Below, piece after piece: positions 1-8,099 of a DNA stretch of 13,444 nt. The position numbers and the translations under genes are program-made. This DNA comes from Flavobacteriales bacterium (lineage in GTDB: Bacteria > Bacteroidota > Bacteroidia > Flavobacteriales > Flavobacteriaceae), in NCBI GenBank assembly GCA_026983815.1, contig JALSTJ010000141.1, positions 1-13,444 on the forward strand, in the 5' to 3' direction. Every line of letters starts with the position of its first letter. Position 1 is the stretch's first letter. The notes under the pieces are model-generated. The model saw only the letters and a list, made by a program, of their open reading frames with translations, ran no database searches and was not told the origin of the DNA.

Positions 1-476
1 CCAAACGGATTATCAAGATTATCATCAAAATAATCGTCTTGTGAAGGGTTATCAAAATTTATTTCCGGAGGATCTTCGGGTCTTATACCTTGTGCAAATA
101 CTACTTGTGGATACTCAATACCGGGTTCTTTTTCTTCTTTTTGATCCATCAGATGAATCAGAAAACGCCACATATTCAAAAAATCATATACATATAAAAG
201 ATTGGGATTTTCTTTGCTCAAAACATCTTTGATTAAAGTATTTCCCATAACATTATTGACAGGTTTGGTTTCATCAAAACTAAACAATGGGATTTCCATC
301 CCTTGATTGAGTTCTTCGTCGGTTAGGTAAAAAGCCGCAGGTTCAATCCCGTCAAAATCAAAACTTTGAACAATGACATTGTGTAAATCTTCCAAAGTTG
401 CATTTTCTTCTATTTCGATATCTCTGTAAACATCATCTTTGTCGGTTTCCAATATCACTCTTAATTGATTAATCAT
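1..476 (-). CDS. pRiA4b ORF-3-like (IS1096 TnpR-like) protein, 3' end truncated
   Basis: I translated this gene by hand because it runs off the window edge; 158 codons are visible from an ATG at 474-476. The N-terminus (MINQLRVILETDKDDVYRDI) and the segment at about residues 93-109 (LLYVYDFLNMWRFLIHL) resemble the plasmid pRiA4b ORF-3-like domain, whose members carry a Y-(V/E)-YDF-x-x-x-W core. The biochemical role of that family is unknown to me; despite the label 'TnpR-like' nothing here looks like a recombinase active site. The visible C-terminal part (about residues 112-158) is rich in Asp, Glu, Pro and Asn and probably disordered. The start lies 13 nt after the cca stop on the same strand, so it is probably the third gene of the tsaC-cca unit. 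The true end is outside the window. Confidence 0.72.
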   Translation of the reverse strand, partial: MINQLRVILETDKDDVYRDIEIEENATLEDLHNVIVQSFDFDGIEPAAFYLTDEELNQGMEIPLFSFDETKPVNNVMGNTLIKDVLSKENPNLLYVYDFLNMWRFLIHLMDQKEEKEPGIEYPQVVFAQGIRPEDPPEINFDNPSQDDYFDDNLDNPF

Positions 477-489
477 AATAGTAAAAATT

Positions 490-1914
490 TTATTGATTGC
501 TTTCTATTATTTCCTGTCCCACTTTTTTCATATAATCCAAAGCTTCTTGTTTTTCATTTGGTATTTTTCCTTCCAAAATCGCTTCTTTTATGGCTTCTTT
601 TATCATTCCTACGGGTTTTGATGGCTTTAAATTAAAATATTCCATAATTTCTTTTCCCGAAACCGGTGGTTGAAAGTTACGAATTTTATCTCTTTCTTCC
701 ACTTCTATCAGTTTTTTTCTGACGTTTTTAAGATTGGATTTATATTTTTTTTCTTTTTGCTTGTTTTTGGTCGTGATATCGGCTTCACAAAGCATCATCA
801 AATCATCTATATCGTCTCCTGCTTCAAACAACAATCGTCTGATGGCTGAGTCCGTAACTTCTTCTTCTATCAATGACAATGGGCGAGAGCTTAATCTAAC
901 CAGTTTAGCTACATAATCTTTGTGTTGATTTAGAGGTAATTTTAAACGTTTAAAAATCTTAGGAACCATTTTTGCTCCTAAAAATTCGTGTCCGTGAAAT
1001 GACCATCCGTTTTTATCGTGATATTTTTTTGTGTCGGGTTTACCTATATCGTGTAAAAGCGCTGCCCAACGCAACCATAAATTATCTGTGTGTTTTGAAA
1101 TATTATCAACAACTTCCAATGTATGATAAAAATTGTCTTTATGCGTTTTGCCTTCGTTTTCCTCAACTCCTTGCAATTTTCCGAGTTCCGGAAAAAATTC
1201 ATCTAAAATCCCTGTTTCATAAAGCAATTGCAAACCGATGGAAGGTTTATCATGCATCATAATTTTATTGAATTCATCCATTATCCTTTCTTTGGAAAGA
1301 ATTTTTATACGTTTTTTATTTCGTTTAATGGCTTCAAATGTTTCGGGATGTATCATAAAATCCAATTGGGAAGCAAAACGGATAGCTCTTATCATACGCA
1401 AAGGGTCATCGGAAAAAGTGATATCCGGATCCAAAGGCGTGCGAATGATTTTATTTTTTAAATCATCCAGTCCATTAAACGGATCGATTAATTGTCCCCA
1501 ATTGTCTTCATTCAAACTCAAAGCCAGTGCATTAATGGTGAAATCGCGCCTTTTTTGATCATCTTCCATAGTTCCGTTTTCTACGGCAGGTTTTCTGCTG
1601 TCAGGATGATAAGATTCTTTTCTGGCACCTACAAATTCTATTTCCAAATCCTTATTTTTCAGTAGAGCCGTGCCAAAATTTTTATAATAAGCCGATTGGG
1701 TTTTACCGGGCAAAAGTTTTTTTACTTGTTCAGCCAATTTAATGCCGCTACCCAAGGTAACGATATCGATATCTTTGGCTTTTTGTTTTTTTAATAAAAA
1801 GTCTCTGACATAACCACCAATTACAAAGGTTTGATAATCAAGTTCTTCGGCGGCTTTTTTTATAAAATTAAAAACAGGAAGGTTGAGTGCTTCCTTATAT
1901 ATTTGTTTAGTCAT
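490..1914 (-). CDS. cca: CCA-adding tRNA nucleotidyltransferase with HD domain
   Basis: The 474-residue product adds or repairs the 3'-terminal CCA of tRNAs in the cytoplasm. The class II nucleotidyltransferase head is clear: GGYVRD at 33-38, the metal-binding pair D48 and D50 in KDIDIVT, a further acidic stretch LEIEF at about 90-94, and RRDFTINAL at 122-130, which belongs to the nucleotide-recognition region. The RNA-binding neck follows (DPLRMIRAIRFA, 170-181). The C-terminal half has an HD phosphohydrolase domain: H264 in HTLEVVDN, H288-D289 in LLHDIGKP, and a His pair near 307-309. The length fits the HD-containing bacterial members. The ATG follows the tsaC stop codon directly (TAAATG), so translation is probably coupled. 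The tRNA in this window lacks an encoded CCA, which makes the adding activity essential. A poly(A) polymerase of the same superfamily is the main alternative and cannot be fully excluded by sequence alone. Confidence 0.93.
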   Translation of the reverse strand: MTKQIYKEALNLPVFNFIKKAAEELDYQTFVIGGYVRDFLLKKQKAKDIDIVTLGSGIKLAEQVKKLLPGKTQSAYYKNFGTALLKNKDLEIEFVGARKESYHPDSRKPAVENGTMEDDQKRRDFTINALALSLNEDNWGQLIDPFNGLDDLKNKIIRTPLDPDITFSDDPLRMIRAIRFASQLDFMIHPETFEAIKRNKKRIKILSKERIMDEFNKIMMHDKPSIGLQLLYETGILDEFFPELGKLQGVEENEGKTHKDNFYHTLEVVDNISKHTDNLWLRWAALLHDIGKPDTKKYHDKNGWSFHGHEFLGAKMVPKIFKRLKLPLNQHKDYVAKLVRLSSRPLSLIEEEVTDSAIRRLLFEAGDDIDDLMMLCEADITTKNKQKEKKYKSNLKNVRKKLIEVEERDKIRNFQPPVSGKEIMEYFNLKPSKPVGMIKEAIKEAILEGKIPNEKQEALDYMKKVGQEIIESNQ

Positions 1915-2460
1915 TTAGTCTCTAATAATTTCAATTCCGTTTTCTTTACTCCATTTAATTATTCTGGACGGTTGCTCGGAAATGGTTTTGCGATGCAAAT
2001 TTACAACATAGTCGGCGTTTTGCAAAATATCGGCATCAATATCATCAAAGCTTTTGGGAGAAGGCATTCCGCTAACATTTGCAGATGTGGAAATCAAAGG
2101 AACTCCTATATTTTTTATCAAATCTTTTGCAAATCCTTTTTTTATGATTCTAATGGCAATTGAGCCGTCTTTTGCTAATAATTCCTCGGGTAAGTTTTTT
2201 GGATTGGGATAAATAACGGTGGTCGGTTTAATGGATTTTTCTAAAAATTCCCAAATTTCCATAGGAATTTTTTCAACATATTCTTGAAGCATTTTATAGC
2301 CATCGACTAAAATGATAAATGATTTTTCTTTATTTCGCCCTTTGATTTTATATATTTTTTCAATCACTTGCGGATTGGTAGCATCGCCGCCTATTCCCCA
2401 AATCGTATCGGTTGGATAGATAACAACTCCTCCATTTTTTATAATTTCCAAAATATTCAT
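1915..2460 (-). CDS. tsaC: L-threonylcarbamoyladenylate synthase (YrdC/Sua5 family)
   Basis: It makes threonylcarbamoyl-AMP from threonine, bicarbonate and ATP, the first step of t6A37 modification of tRNAs that read ANN codons. The 181-residue product is a stand-alone YrdC domain without the extra Sua5 C-terminal domain, hence the TsaC type. Visible motifs are PTDTIWGIGGDA at 16-27, KIKGR at 38-42, AIRI at 102-105, ISTSANVSG at 123-131 and the late SRII at 165-168. I chose the ATG at 2458-2460 (MNILEIIKNGG) over an upstream in-frame ATG at 2511. The domain begins at this point in the family, and the 17 extra residues would be encoded across the likely promoter. The gene is first in a unit with cca: its TAA stop abuts the cca ATG. 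Confidence 0.92.
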   Translation of the reverse strand: MNILEIIKNGGVVIYPTDTIWGIGGDATNPQVIEKIYKIKGRNKEKSFIILVDGYKMLQEYVEKIPMEIWEFLEKSIKPTTVIYPNPKNLPEELLAKDGSIAIRIIKKGFAKDLIKNIGVPLISTSANVSGMPSPKSFDDIDADILQNADYVVNLHRKTISEQPSRIIKWSKENGIEIIRD

Positions 2461-2478
2461 AATATATATTTTCATTTG

Positions 2479-2508
2479 CGAAAATAATATTTTTGTATTG
2501 AACCCCAA
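2479..2508 (-). promoter_or_regulatory. Candidate promoter of the tsaC-cca unit
   Basis: Read on the minus strand, TTG (2508-2506) is followed after 19 nt by TATTTTCG (2486-2479). This matches the Bacteroidetes pattern TTG-N19-TAnnTTTG except at one position of the -7 box. It would put the transcription start near 2472 and leave a leader of about 12 nt before the chosen ATG. No Shine-Dalgarno sequence is present. Confidence 0.5.
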
Positions 2509-2603
2509 CATTTTTTACTGAAAGATTTGTAGAGTTTAATAAGTTGAATAATAAAGCTTTGTTTAGATTTTAGAACATTTTTATAAAGAATACCTTAAAA
2601 AAC

Positions 2604-2635
2604 TTGACAAATGAAACAAAATTGTTGTATATTTG
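2604..2635 (+). promoter_or_regulatory. Promoter of the initiator tRNA gene
   Basis: TTGACA at 2604-2609 is followed by TATATTTG at 2628-2635, a perfect TAnnTTTG -7 box. The distance from TTG to TA is 21 nt, within the 19-21 nt usual for Bacteroidetes housekeeping promoters. The mature tRNA begins 12 nt after the box, so only a very short 5' leader is expected. This is the strongest promoter in the window by sequence. Confidence 0.8.
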
Positions 2636-2647
2636 CAACGCAAACAT

Positions 2648-2720
<73 letters not shown>

Positions 2721-2726
2721 CTAATA

Positions 2727-2758
2727 AAAAAGCATCATAAATATTTATGATGCTTTTT
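2727..2758. terminator. Bidirectional intrinsic terminator (perfect 32-bp palindrome)
   Basis: The arm AAAAAGCATCATAAAT and its exact reverse complement lie back to back with no spacer. The hairpin therefore has an A-tract on one side and a five-T tract on the other in both reading directions. It ends tRNA-fMet transcription on the plus strand, 7 nt after the tRNA. On the minus strand it lies 24 nt after the stop codon of the transhydrogenase gene. The stem is AT-rich, with GCATC/GATGC as its strongest part. Confidence 0.8.
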
Positions 2759-2782
2759 GTTGTTTAGTATGTATCCGTGTGT

Positions 2783-3892
2783 CTAACTTTGAACTAAAAT
2801 TTCACCATCTTTCGCTAATAAAGTTCCTTTTGTAATCTCTTCATCCAAATCAAAATTAAAATGTTCTTTATCAGACATGAAAGTTATGAAATTATATAGA
2901 TTTTTCGCATATAATTCACTGGCGTTGGTAGCTAAAGTTGAAGGCAGGTTAGTTTTTCCAATGATTTTTATTCCATATTTTTCAATGGTTTTATCCGGTT
3001 CGCTTAACTCAACATTTCCACCTTTTTCAACTGCCATATCAACAATCACAGCACCTCGTTTCATTTGTTTAATTTGCTCTTCTTTAATCAATACCGGTGC
3101 TTTGGCTCCTTGAACCAATGCAGTAGTAACCACTAAGTCGGCATCAAAGAGAGATTTATTAACTGCTTGTTTTTGTTTTTCCAAAAATTCTTTTGAAACT
3201 TCTTTGGCATATCCGCCCTCCGAAACATTTTCCAATTCCTTATCTTCAACGGTAATAAATTTGGCACCGAGAGATTCTGCTTGTTCTTTGGTTTCCGGTC
3301 TTACATCGGTAGCTTCCACAATAGCTCCCAAACGTTTGGCAGTGGCTATAGCTTGCAGACCGGCAACACCCACTCCATAAATCAAAACTTTTGCAGGTGT
3401 TATAGTTCCTGCAGCCGTCATCATTAGAGGAAAGATTTTGGTCATCTCATCAGCACCTATAATAACAGCTTTGTATCCCGCTAAATTACTTTGAGAGGAT
3501 AATACATCCATGTTTTGAGCCCTAGAAATTCTCGGTATGGCATCCATAGAAAATAGAGTAGCACCTTTATCGGCAATTTTTTTGACCGTTTCTGGATGCA
3601 AACGATGATAAACCATGGAGATTACAACTTGTCCTTTTTTTAATTGGGCAATTTCTTCATCATCCAAAGGATTGATCTTAACGATAACATCAGCATCATT
3701 AAAAATAGTATTTTTATCTACAATTTTTCCTCCGTTATTTTTGTAATCTTCATCTGAAAAAGAAGAAGCCAATCCGGCATTTCTTTCTATAAAAATTTCA
3801 TATCCTTTGTTGATATAGTCTTTGGTTATTTTGGGAGTTATAGCAACTCTTTTTTCGTTGGGACGGGTTTCTTTGAGTACACCTATTTTCAT
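2783..3892 (-). CDS. pntA: NAD(P) transhydrogenase subunit alpha, NAD(H)-binding part (PntAA type)
   Basis: This 369-residue protein is the soluble dI component of proton-translocating transhydrogenase, which transfers hydride between NADH and NADP+ in exchange for proton movement. The N-terminal AlaDh/PNT domain starts with GVLKETRPNEKRVAITP (4-20). The signature RISRAQNMDVLSSQSNLAGY at 121-140 is typical of PntA and contains the loop that contacts the nicotinamide. The Rossmann fold has GVGVAG at 173-178 and an acidic D196 at the end of the second strand, as expected for NAD(H). The protein ends soon after the domain, with no membrane helices, so it is the split-alpha form. The partner genes for the membrane subunits are not on either side in this window. 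Alanine dehydrogenase is the closest alternative; the RISRAQ-MD-LSSQ segment argues against it. Confidence 0.9.
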   Translation of the reverse strand: MKIGVLKETRPNEKRVAITPKITKDYINKGYEIFIERNAGLASSFSDEDYKNNGGKIVDKNTIFNDADVIVKINPLDDEEIAQLKKGQVVISMVYHRLHPETVKKIADKGATLFSMDAIPRISRAQNMDVLSSQSNLAGYKAVIIGADEMTKIFPLMMTAAGTITPAKVLIYGVGVAGLQAIATAKRLGAIVEATDVRPETKEQAESLGAKFITVEDKELENVSEGGYAKEVSKEFLEKQKQAVNKSLFDADLVVTTALVQGAKAPVLIKEEQIKQMKRGAVIVDMAVEKGGNVELSEPDKTIEKYGIKIIGKTNLPSTLATNASELYAKNLYNFITFMSDKEHFNFDLDEEITKGTLLAKDGEILVQS

Positions 3893-3913
3893 TTTTTATT
3901 TATTTTAGTCAAA

Positions 3914-3921
3914 CAAATATA
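3914..3921 (-). promoter_or_regulatory. Candidate -7 box of the transhydrogenase gene
   Basis: On the minus strand TATATTTG occurs 21 nt before the pntA start codon, an exact TAnnTTTG match in a 61-nt gap after the DUF4292 gene. No TTG lies at the right distance upstream, so only the -7 half is supported. It suggests that pntA is transcribed separately from the genes before it. Confidence 0.5.
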
Positions 3922-3953
3922 ATGAAATTAGGTTTGATAAAAAATAATTTTAC

Positions 3954-4709
3954 TCAAAGTTTTTGATATCCTTCGGGAATTTTAAATGGATATGTTTGTT
4001 TTTGATTAATTCGCTGATTTTTTAATTTGATTTTTACAGAAAGATCATCTGCCATTCCTTTGGAATGTATATAAATATCATTCGGGAGTATTTGTCTGCC
4101 TATTTTTATAAAACCCGGATATATAACGCTTAATTTCTGTCCGGGTAAAGGATTTATTTCCAATTTTCTGATTTTATAATTAGGAATAATTTGTATTACC
4201 GGTATTAGATGATGCGCTGTTTTTGAATTTAAGGAATAACTTGAGGAATTGATTTTTAATTGATAATCTTCAATATTAATGGGATTAATAGGATTAGCAA
4301 ATAAGAGATTTTGTATATTTCTAAAGGATAAATTGGTTCCGGTTAAATTGTAAACTATTTGATAATCACCATCATAGTAGGTTTGATCTACTTTATTATA
4401 ATATTGTATTCGATGTGGAGTTAATAAAAATTTTGCGGCGGGAATTCCCATAAAATTAATGCTGCCCCAGATCATACTGTCTTTAAGAATTTTGATTTTT
4501 CCACGACCTGTAAAATCCTGATTTTGATTATTGAATTTTACCTCAAATCTACTGCTGTAATTGTGTGCCGAAAAATTATGTTTTTCTATTTTTTTGATTA
4601 ATTTTTCAAGGTTGATATTTACTGTTCTTCCGTATTTTATAGGTTTTACGGTTTTACAGGATAAAAATAAAACACTTGACAAAATGAATATTAAATATAG
4701 TTTTTTCAA
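3954..4709 (-). CDS. DUF4292 family outer-membrane-type lipoprotein
   Basis: The 251-residue product begins with a lipoprotein signal: KK, then a hydrophobic run and a candidate lipobox FLS-C with Cys18 as the lipidated residue. The mature part resembles the DUF4292 family of Bacteroidetes. Its pattern is a LolB/LppX-like series of short beta strands: SSRFEVKF (52-59), GRGKIKILKDSMIWGSI (68-84), GIPAAKFLLTPHRIQYY (88-104). The molecular function of the family is not known; lipid or lipoprotein handling at the outer membrane is inferred from the fold only. The start codon is TTG at 4707-4709, overlapping the TGA of the TPR gene (TTGA). The choice is supported by the complete signal peptide it produces, and no ATG occurs before residue 79. 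The gene is the last of the asnS-TPR-DUF4292 run. Confidence 0.82.
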   Translation of the reverse strand: MKKLYLIFILSSVLFLSCKTVKPIKYGRTVNINLEKLIKKIEKHNFSAHNYSSRFEVKFNNQNQDFTGRGKIKILKDSMIWGSINFMGIPAAKFLLTPHRIQYYNKVDQTYYDGDYQIVYNLTGTNLSFRNIQNLLFANPINPINIEDYQLKINSSSYSLNSKTAHHLIPVIQIIPNYKIRKLEINPLPGQKLSVIYPGFIKIGRQILPNDIYIHSKGMADDLSVKIKLKNQRINQKQTYPFKIPEGYQKL

Positions 4710-5479
4710 ATTTTTCTGAGTTTTAATTGATATTTTTTAACTTTTTCAGGTTTTTTTAAAGTTTGATAAACTTTGATATATTCCTGATAAAATTGCTTTA
4801 ATGTTTTTTTATTTGTTCTTGCAAAATCTATACCCAAATCCAGATATTCCAAAGTTTTTTTGGCATTACCTGTTTTCAAACTTGCTTGTGCAGCCCATAA
4901 ATATAATTGTGGATTTGTAGGAGCATCTACCAGAGATTTTTCTATGATTGTGATAACTTTTGAATATTGTTGTTTTTGAAATAAATCCAAAATAAGCTTA
5001 TTGGCATTGTATTTTTTTGATAATTTTTTAGATGTTTTTTTCTGATTTCTGAATAATTTGAGATATAGTGAATTGATCAGAAATTTATTTTTTGCCAGAG
5101 GTCGAAAATCCTCTATCATTCTTCTGACTTTGGCGGTATCTCTTTTTTGGGCAATAGCAATTTCAATAGCCAGATATTGATACCATTTATTTTTTTGATT
5201 TAATTGTATGGCTTGGTCTATAAATTCTTGTGATTGCACATAATTTTTTAAATCATAATAGTTTTGGGCTATTTTGAATAAAATGGCATCATTTTTTGGT
5301 GATAAATTCAAAGCTTCAAACAATAATTCATTAGATTTATCATAATTTTCTTTAACTCGATAGGTTTCAGCGTCAAAAAATTTTTCATCCAGAGAAATTT
5401 TATCATTTTTTGTAATGCTTTCTTGTGAAAAAACTTTCACAGTTAATAAAAAAAATGTAATTAAGAAAAATTTTTTCAT
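4706..5479 (-). CDS. Exported tetratricopeptide-repeat protein
   Basis: This 257-residue protein has a Sec signal peptide (MKKFFLITFFLLTVKVFS, likely cleaved before Gln19) and then helical repeats of TPR type. The clearest are at about 34-63 (AETYRVKENYDKSNELLFEALNLSP), 64-97 (IAQNYYDLKNYVQSQEFIDQAI) and 190-223 (LYLWAAQASLKTGNAKKTLEYLDLGI). The C-terminus is strongly basic (KKPEKVKKYQLKLRKI). It should act in the periplasm as a protein-binding scaffold; the partner is unknown. Its stop overlaps the TTG start of the DUF4292 lipoprotein, and I recall this pair as conserved in Flavobacteriia, so the two products may work together at the envelope. It starts 62 nt after asnS, and I see no convincing promoter or terminator between them. 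Confidence 0.82.
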   Translation of the reverse strand: MKKFFLITFFLLTVKVFSQESITKNDKISLDEKFFDAETYRVKENYDKSNELLFEALNLSPKNDAILFKIAQNYYDLKNYVQSQEFIDQAIQLNQKNKWYQYLAIEIAIAQKRDTAKVRRMIEDFRPLAKNKFLINSLYLKLFRNQKKTSKKLSKKYNANKLILDLFQKQQYSKVITIIEKSLVDAPTNPQLYLWAAQASLKTGNAKKTLEYLDLGIDFARTNKKTLKQFYQEYIKVYQTLKKPEKVKKYQLKLRKI

Positions 5480-5541
5480 GATTTTGATGGATGAATATTT
5501 ATGATGCGTTAGAATACAAAAAATATTCCAAAGCGATTTTA

Positions 5542-6966
5542 TTAAAAATTTGCATTACCCGGAAAACGAGGATAGGGAATTACATCTCTGATATTGCTCA
5601 TGCCGGTTACAAATTGCACCATTCTTTCAAATCCCAATCCAAAACCACTGTGTACTGCTGTGCCAAATCTACGAGTATCCACATACCAATAAAGTTCTTT
5701 AGTATCTACACCTAAATCATACATTTTTTTTAGAAGTACATCCAATCGTTCTTCTCTTTGAGAACCACCGACAATCTCACCAATTCCGGGAAATAATACA
5801 TCCATGGCTCTAACGGTTTTTTCATCATCATTTAAACGCATATAAAATGCTTTGATTTTTGCAGGATAATCATAGATTATAACTGGAGTTTTAAAATGTT
5901 TCTCAACTAAATAGCGTTCGTGTTCGCTTTGTAAATCAACGCCCCATTCGACGGGAAATTTGAATTTTTTCTTTTTATAGGGCTTGGAATTTTTCAATAT
6001 TTCTATCGCTTCTGTATAACTCAATCTTTTAAAATTATTTTCCAATACAAATTCCAATTTTTCAATCAAAGCCATTTCACTTCTTTGATTTTGAGGTTTT
6101 TGCTTTTCTTCATTTTTTAACCGCATTTCCAAAAATTCCAAATCCTCACGATTTTTATGTAAAACTTCTTTGATAATATATTTCGAAAAGTCTTCGGCTA
6201 AATCCATATCACCATGTAAATCCATAAAAGCTACTTCGGGTTCAATCATCCAAAATTCTGCTAAATGTCGGGTAGTGTTAGAATTTTCTGCTCTAAAAGT
6301 CGGTCCGAAAGTATAAACTTTTCCCAATGCCATGGCATACGTCTCTGCTTCCAATTGTCCGGATACGGTTAAATTTGTTTTGGTATTGAAAAAATCTTTT
6401 TTATAATCAATTTTTCCTGTTTCATCTTTAGGTGGATTCTGCAGGTCTAAAGTAGTTACCTGAAACATTTCTCCTGCACCTTCTGCATCAGCGCTAGTAA
6501 TAATAGGCGTATTTACATATAAAAAATTATTTTTCTGAAAATATTGATGTACGGCAAATGCCAATGTATTTCTGATACGCATGATAGCGCCAAAGAGAGT
6601 TGTGCGTGGACGTAAATGTGCTTTTTCCCGTAGAAATTCTAAACTGTGTCTTTTGGGTTGAATGGGAAATTTTTCAGGATCCGATTCTCCCAATATTTCC
6701 AATTCATCCACCCAAACTTCCACTTTTTGACCTTTCCCCAGACTTTCTTTAAGTTCGCCTTTGGCATATAGTGCAGCACCGGTATTTATCTTTTTTCGAA
6801 TATTTTCATCAAATTTTTCGGGATCAATTACCAACTGTAAATTTTGTATTGTTGAACCATCATTCACTGCAATAAAACGATCATTTCTAAAAGTCTTAAC
6901 CCAAGCTTTTACTTCAATAGGAATATTTAGTTTTTCTGAATTAATTATTTGCTTGATATTTTTCAT
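5542..6966 (-). CDS. asnS: Asparaginyl-tRNA synthetase
   Basis: It attaches asparagine to tRNA-Asn in the cytoplasm. The 474-residue protein has an N-terminal OB-fold anticodon-binding domain (about 18-98, including [20 protein letters not shown]) and a class II catalytic core. Motif 2 is [15 protein letters not shown] (224-238), whose AENS-T--H pattern separates AsnRS from AspRS. Motif 3 is [15 protein letters not shown] (441-455), followed by the usual short end [15 protein letters not shown]. The active-site region GEMFQVTT at 165-172 is present. The length is normal and no key motif is broken. The ATG at 6964-6966 gives the expected N-terminus. It leads a minus-strand run with the TPR and DUF4292 genes and is divergent from exbB. 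Confidence 0.97.
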   Translation of the reverse strand: MKNIKQIINSEKLNIPIEVKAWVKTFRNDRFIAVNDGSTIQNLQLVIDPEKFDENIRKKINTGAALYAKGELKESLGKGQKVEVWVDELEILGESDPEKFPIQPKRHSLEFLREKAHLRPRTTLFGAIMRIRNTLAFAVHQYFQKNNFLYVNTPIITSADAEGAGEMFQVTTLDLQNPPKDETGKIDYKKDFFNTKTNLTVSGQLEAETYAMALGKVYTFGPTFRAENSNTTRHLAEFWMIEPEVAFMDLHGDMDLAEDFSKYIIKEVLHKNREDLEFLEMRLKNEEKQKPQNQRSEMALIEKLEFVLENNFKRLSYTEAIEILKNSKPYKKKKFKFPVEWGVDLQSEHERYLVEKHFKTPVIIYDYPAKIKAFYMRLNDDEKTVRAMDVLFPGIGEIVGGSQREERLDVLLKKMYDLGVDTKELYWYVDTRRFGTAVHSGFGLGFERMVQFVTGMSNIRDVIPYPRFPGNANF

Positions 6967-6994
6967 AAACTATTTGATTAGTGTAATTGAAAGG

Positions 6995-7002
6995 CAAATA
7001 TA
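6995..7002 (-). promoter_or_regulatory. Candidate -7 box of asnS
   Basis: TATATTTG on the minus strand, an exact TAnnTTTG match, lies 28 nt before the asnS start codon. No clear TTG is found 19-21 nt further upstream, so the -33 half is unsupported. Confidence 0.5.
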
Positions 7003-7319
7003 AAAAATAATTATGAATGTGTCTGCATATGATTTTATAGTGATTTCTTACAAGTTTTATTTCAAAAAATTGAAGATGTAATCAAATCAAGCATCATAAT
7101 ATATTCATTCTTTTTCCTTTGCCCATAGAACATTTAATATGACATCTCTATACAAATTTTTGTCCGCATGCTCAAAAAGTTACTCGAAATTGAGCTTTAT
7201 AAATGCCAAAATAAGATTTTATTGAAGGAGAAATATTATTTTACAAATAGGATTTAACCAAGGATATTTATTTAATGAATATTTTTTTAAATAAAACAGT
7301 TTATATAATAAAAATTTTC

Positions 7320-7327
7320 TATTTTCG
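7320..7327 (+). promoter_or_regulatory. Weak candidate -7 box of the exbB operon
   Basis: TATTTTCG lies 35 nt before the exbB ATG and is the same variant box seen before tsaC. Only a TTTA, not TTG, is found at a plausible distance upstream, so this is tentative. Confidence 0.3.
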
Positions 7328-7362
7328 TTTTTAATAAATCTAAAGAAAAAAATGATGAACTT

Positions 7363-8085
7363 ATGAGTTTACTAAATCTTTTACAAGCACAACAAGTGCA
7401 AGATACTTTACAGAATGCAGGGCAAAATATGAATGCAGATGTGCCGCAAGAAAAAACTTTACGAATTATTGATTTAATTTTAAATTCCGGTACCGGCGGA
7501 ATGATAATTATCGGATTATTGATGCTGATGCTTTTTATAGCTTTGGTTATTTATTTTGAGAGATTATCGGCTATTAAAGCAGCTTCTAAAGTGAGTCCTT
7601 CCTTTATGAATCAAATCAGAACTTATATTAAAAACGGAAATGTTGAAGGTGCCCAGATGTTATGTCGACAATATAATACACCGGTCGCAAACTTGATTTC
7701 CAAAGGCATATCCAGAATCGGTAAACCATTGGAAGATATTGATAAAGCAATTGAGAATGCCGGAAAATTGGAAGTATATAAATTAGAAAAGAATGTCAGT
7801 ACTTTGGCAACTATTGCCGGAGCTGCTCCAATGATTGGATTTTTGGGAACGGTTATCGGAATGATTTTGGCATTTCATAATATGGCAAGCGGTGGTGGAA
7901 AAATTGAAGTGGCATCATTGGCACAAGGTATTTATACGGCTATGACCACCACAGTTGCAGGTTTGATTGTTGGAATTGCTGCCTATATGGCGTACAATCA
8001 TTTGGTAGCAAAAACTGATAAAGTGGTTCATCAAATGGAAGCCAATGCTGTGGATTTCTTGGATATGTTAAATGAACCGGTTTAA
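7363..8085 (+). CDS. exbB: MotA/TolQ/ExbB proton channel family protein
   Basis: The 240-residue inner-membrane protein forms the proton channel that, with ExbD, drives TonB. Three membrane segments are visible at about 46-65 (MIIIGLLMLMLFIALVIYF), 149-170 (ATIAGAAPMIGFLGTVIGMI) and 192-212 (TAMTTTVAGLIVGIAAYMAY), with a long cytoplasmic loop (about 66-145) between the first two, as in the family. The GFLGTVIGM segment and the TAMTTTVAGL segment are the usual conserved cores of helices 2 and 3. The N-terminal 40 residues are Gln/Asn-rich and hydrophilic. It is first in exbB-exbD-tonB-folC, 14 nt before exbD. A TolQ role in cell division is possible for the family, but the TonB-like gene just downstream favours TonB energisation. 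Confidence 0.92.
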   Translation: MSLLNLLQAQQVQDTLQNAGQNMNADVPQEKTLRIIDLILNSGTGGMIIIGLLMLMLFIALVIYFERLSAIKAASKVSPSFMNQIRTYIKNGNVEGAQMLCRQYNTPVANLISKGISRIGKPLEDIDKAIENAGKLEVYKLEKNVSTLATIAGAAPMIGFLGTVIGMILAFHNMASGGGKIEVASLAQGIYTAMTTTVAGLIVGIAAYMAYNHLVAKTDKVVHQMEANAVDFLDMLNEPV

Positions 8086-8099
8086 AAAATATTATCTGT

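Larger units (their letters stand above)
6967..7362. other. Divergent intergenic spacer between asnS and exbB
   Basis: These 396 bases hold no convincing gene. Near the left end is the candidate asnS -7 box and near the right end a weak exbB -7 box. A possible small hairpin has arms GCTCAA (7170-7175) and TTGAGC (7190-7195) with a 14-nt loop and no strong T-tract after it. The rest is very AT-rich. Two tiny ORFs, of 28 and 19 codons, have no recognisable content. The spacer is longer than two divergent promoters need. Confidence 0.6.

Noticed and set aside
1..476. Transposon remnant, because the family is also called IS1096 TnpR-like
   Set aside because: No transposase, resolvase active site or terminal repeats are seen; the name is historical and the gene sits in a housekeeping unit.
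734..1558. Several plus-strand open frames opposite cca
   Set aside because: cca is intact with all motifs; the opposite frames are low-complexity shadows.
2461..2511. Upstream in-frame ATG that would lengthen TsaC by 17 residues
   Set aside because: The extra segment covers the likely promoter (-33 TTG and -7 box), and the YrdC domain starts directly at the downstream ATG at 2460.
2783..3892. Alanine dehydrogenase as identity
   Set aside because: The RISRAQNMDVLSSQ segment and overall pattern match transhydrogenase alpha; alanine dehydrogenase shares the fold but not this stretch.
7140..7226. 28-codon ATG ORF in the asnS-exbB spacer
   Set aside because: It has no recognisable motif, no promoter box at a fitting distance and no coding-like codon pattern; chance in AT-rich DNA explains it.
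7352..7366. Four-codon leader ORF (ATG ATG AAC TTA TGA) overlapping the exbB start
   Set aside because: Too short to distinguish from chance, and no attenuator structure or codon run suggests control.
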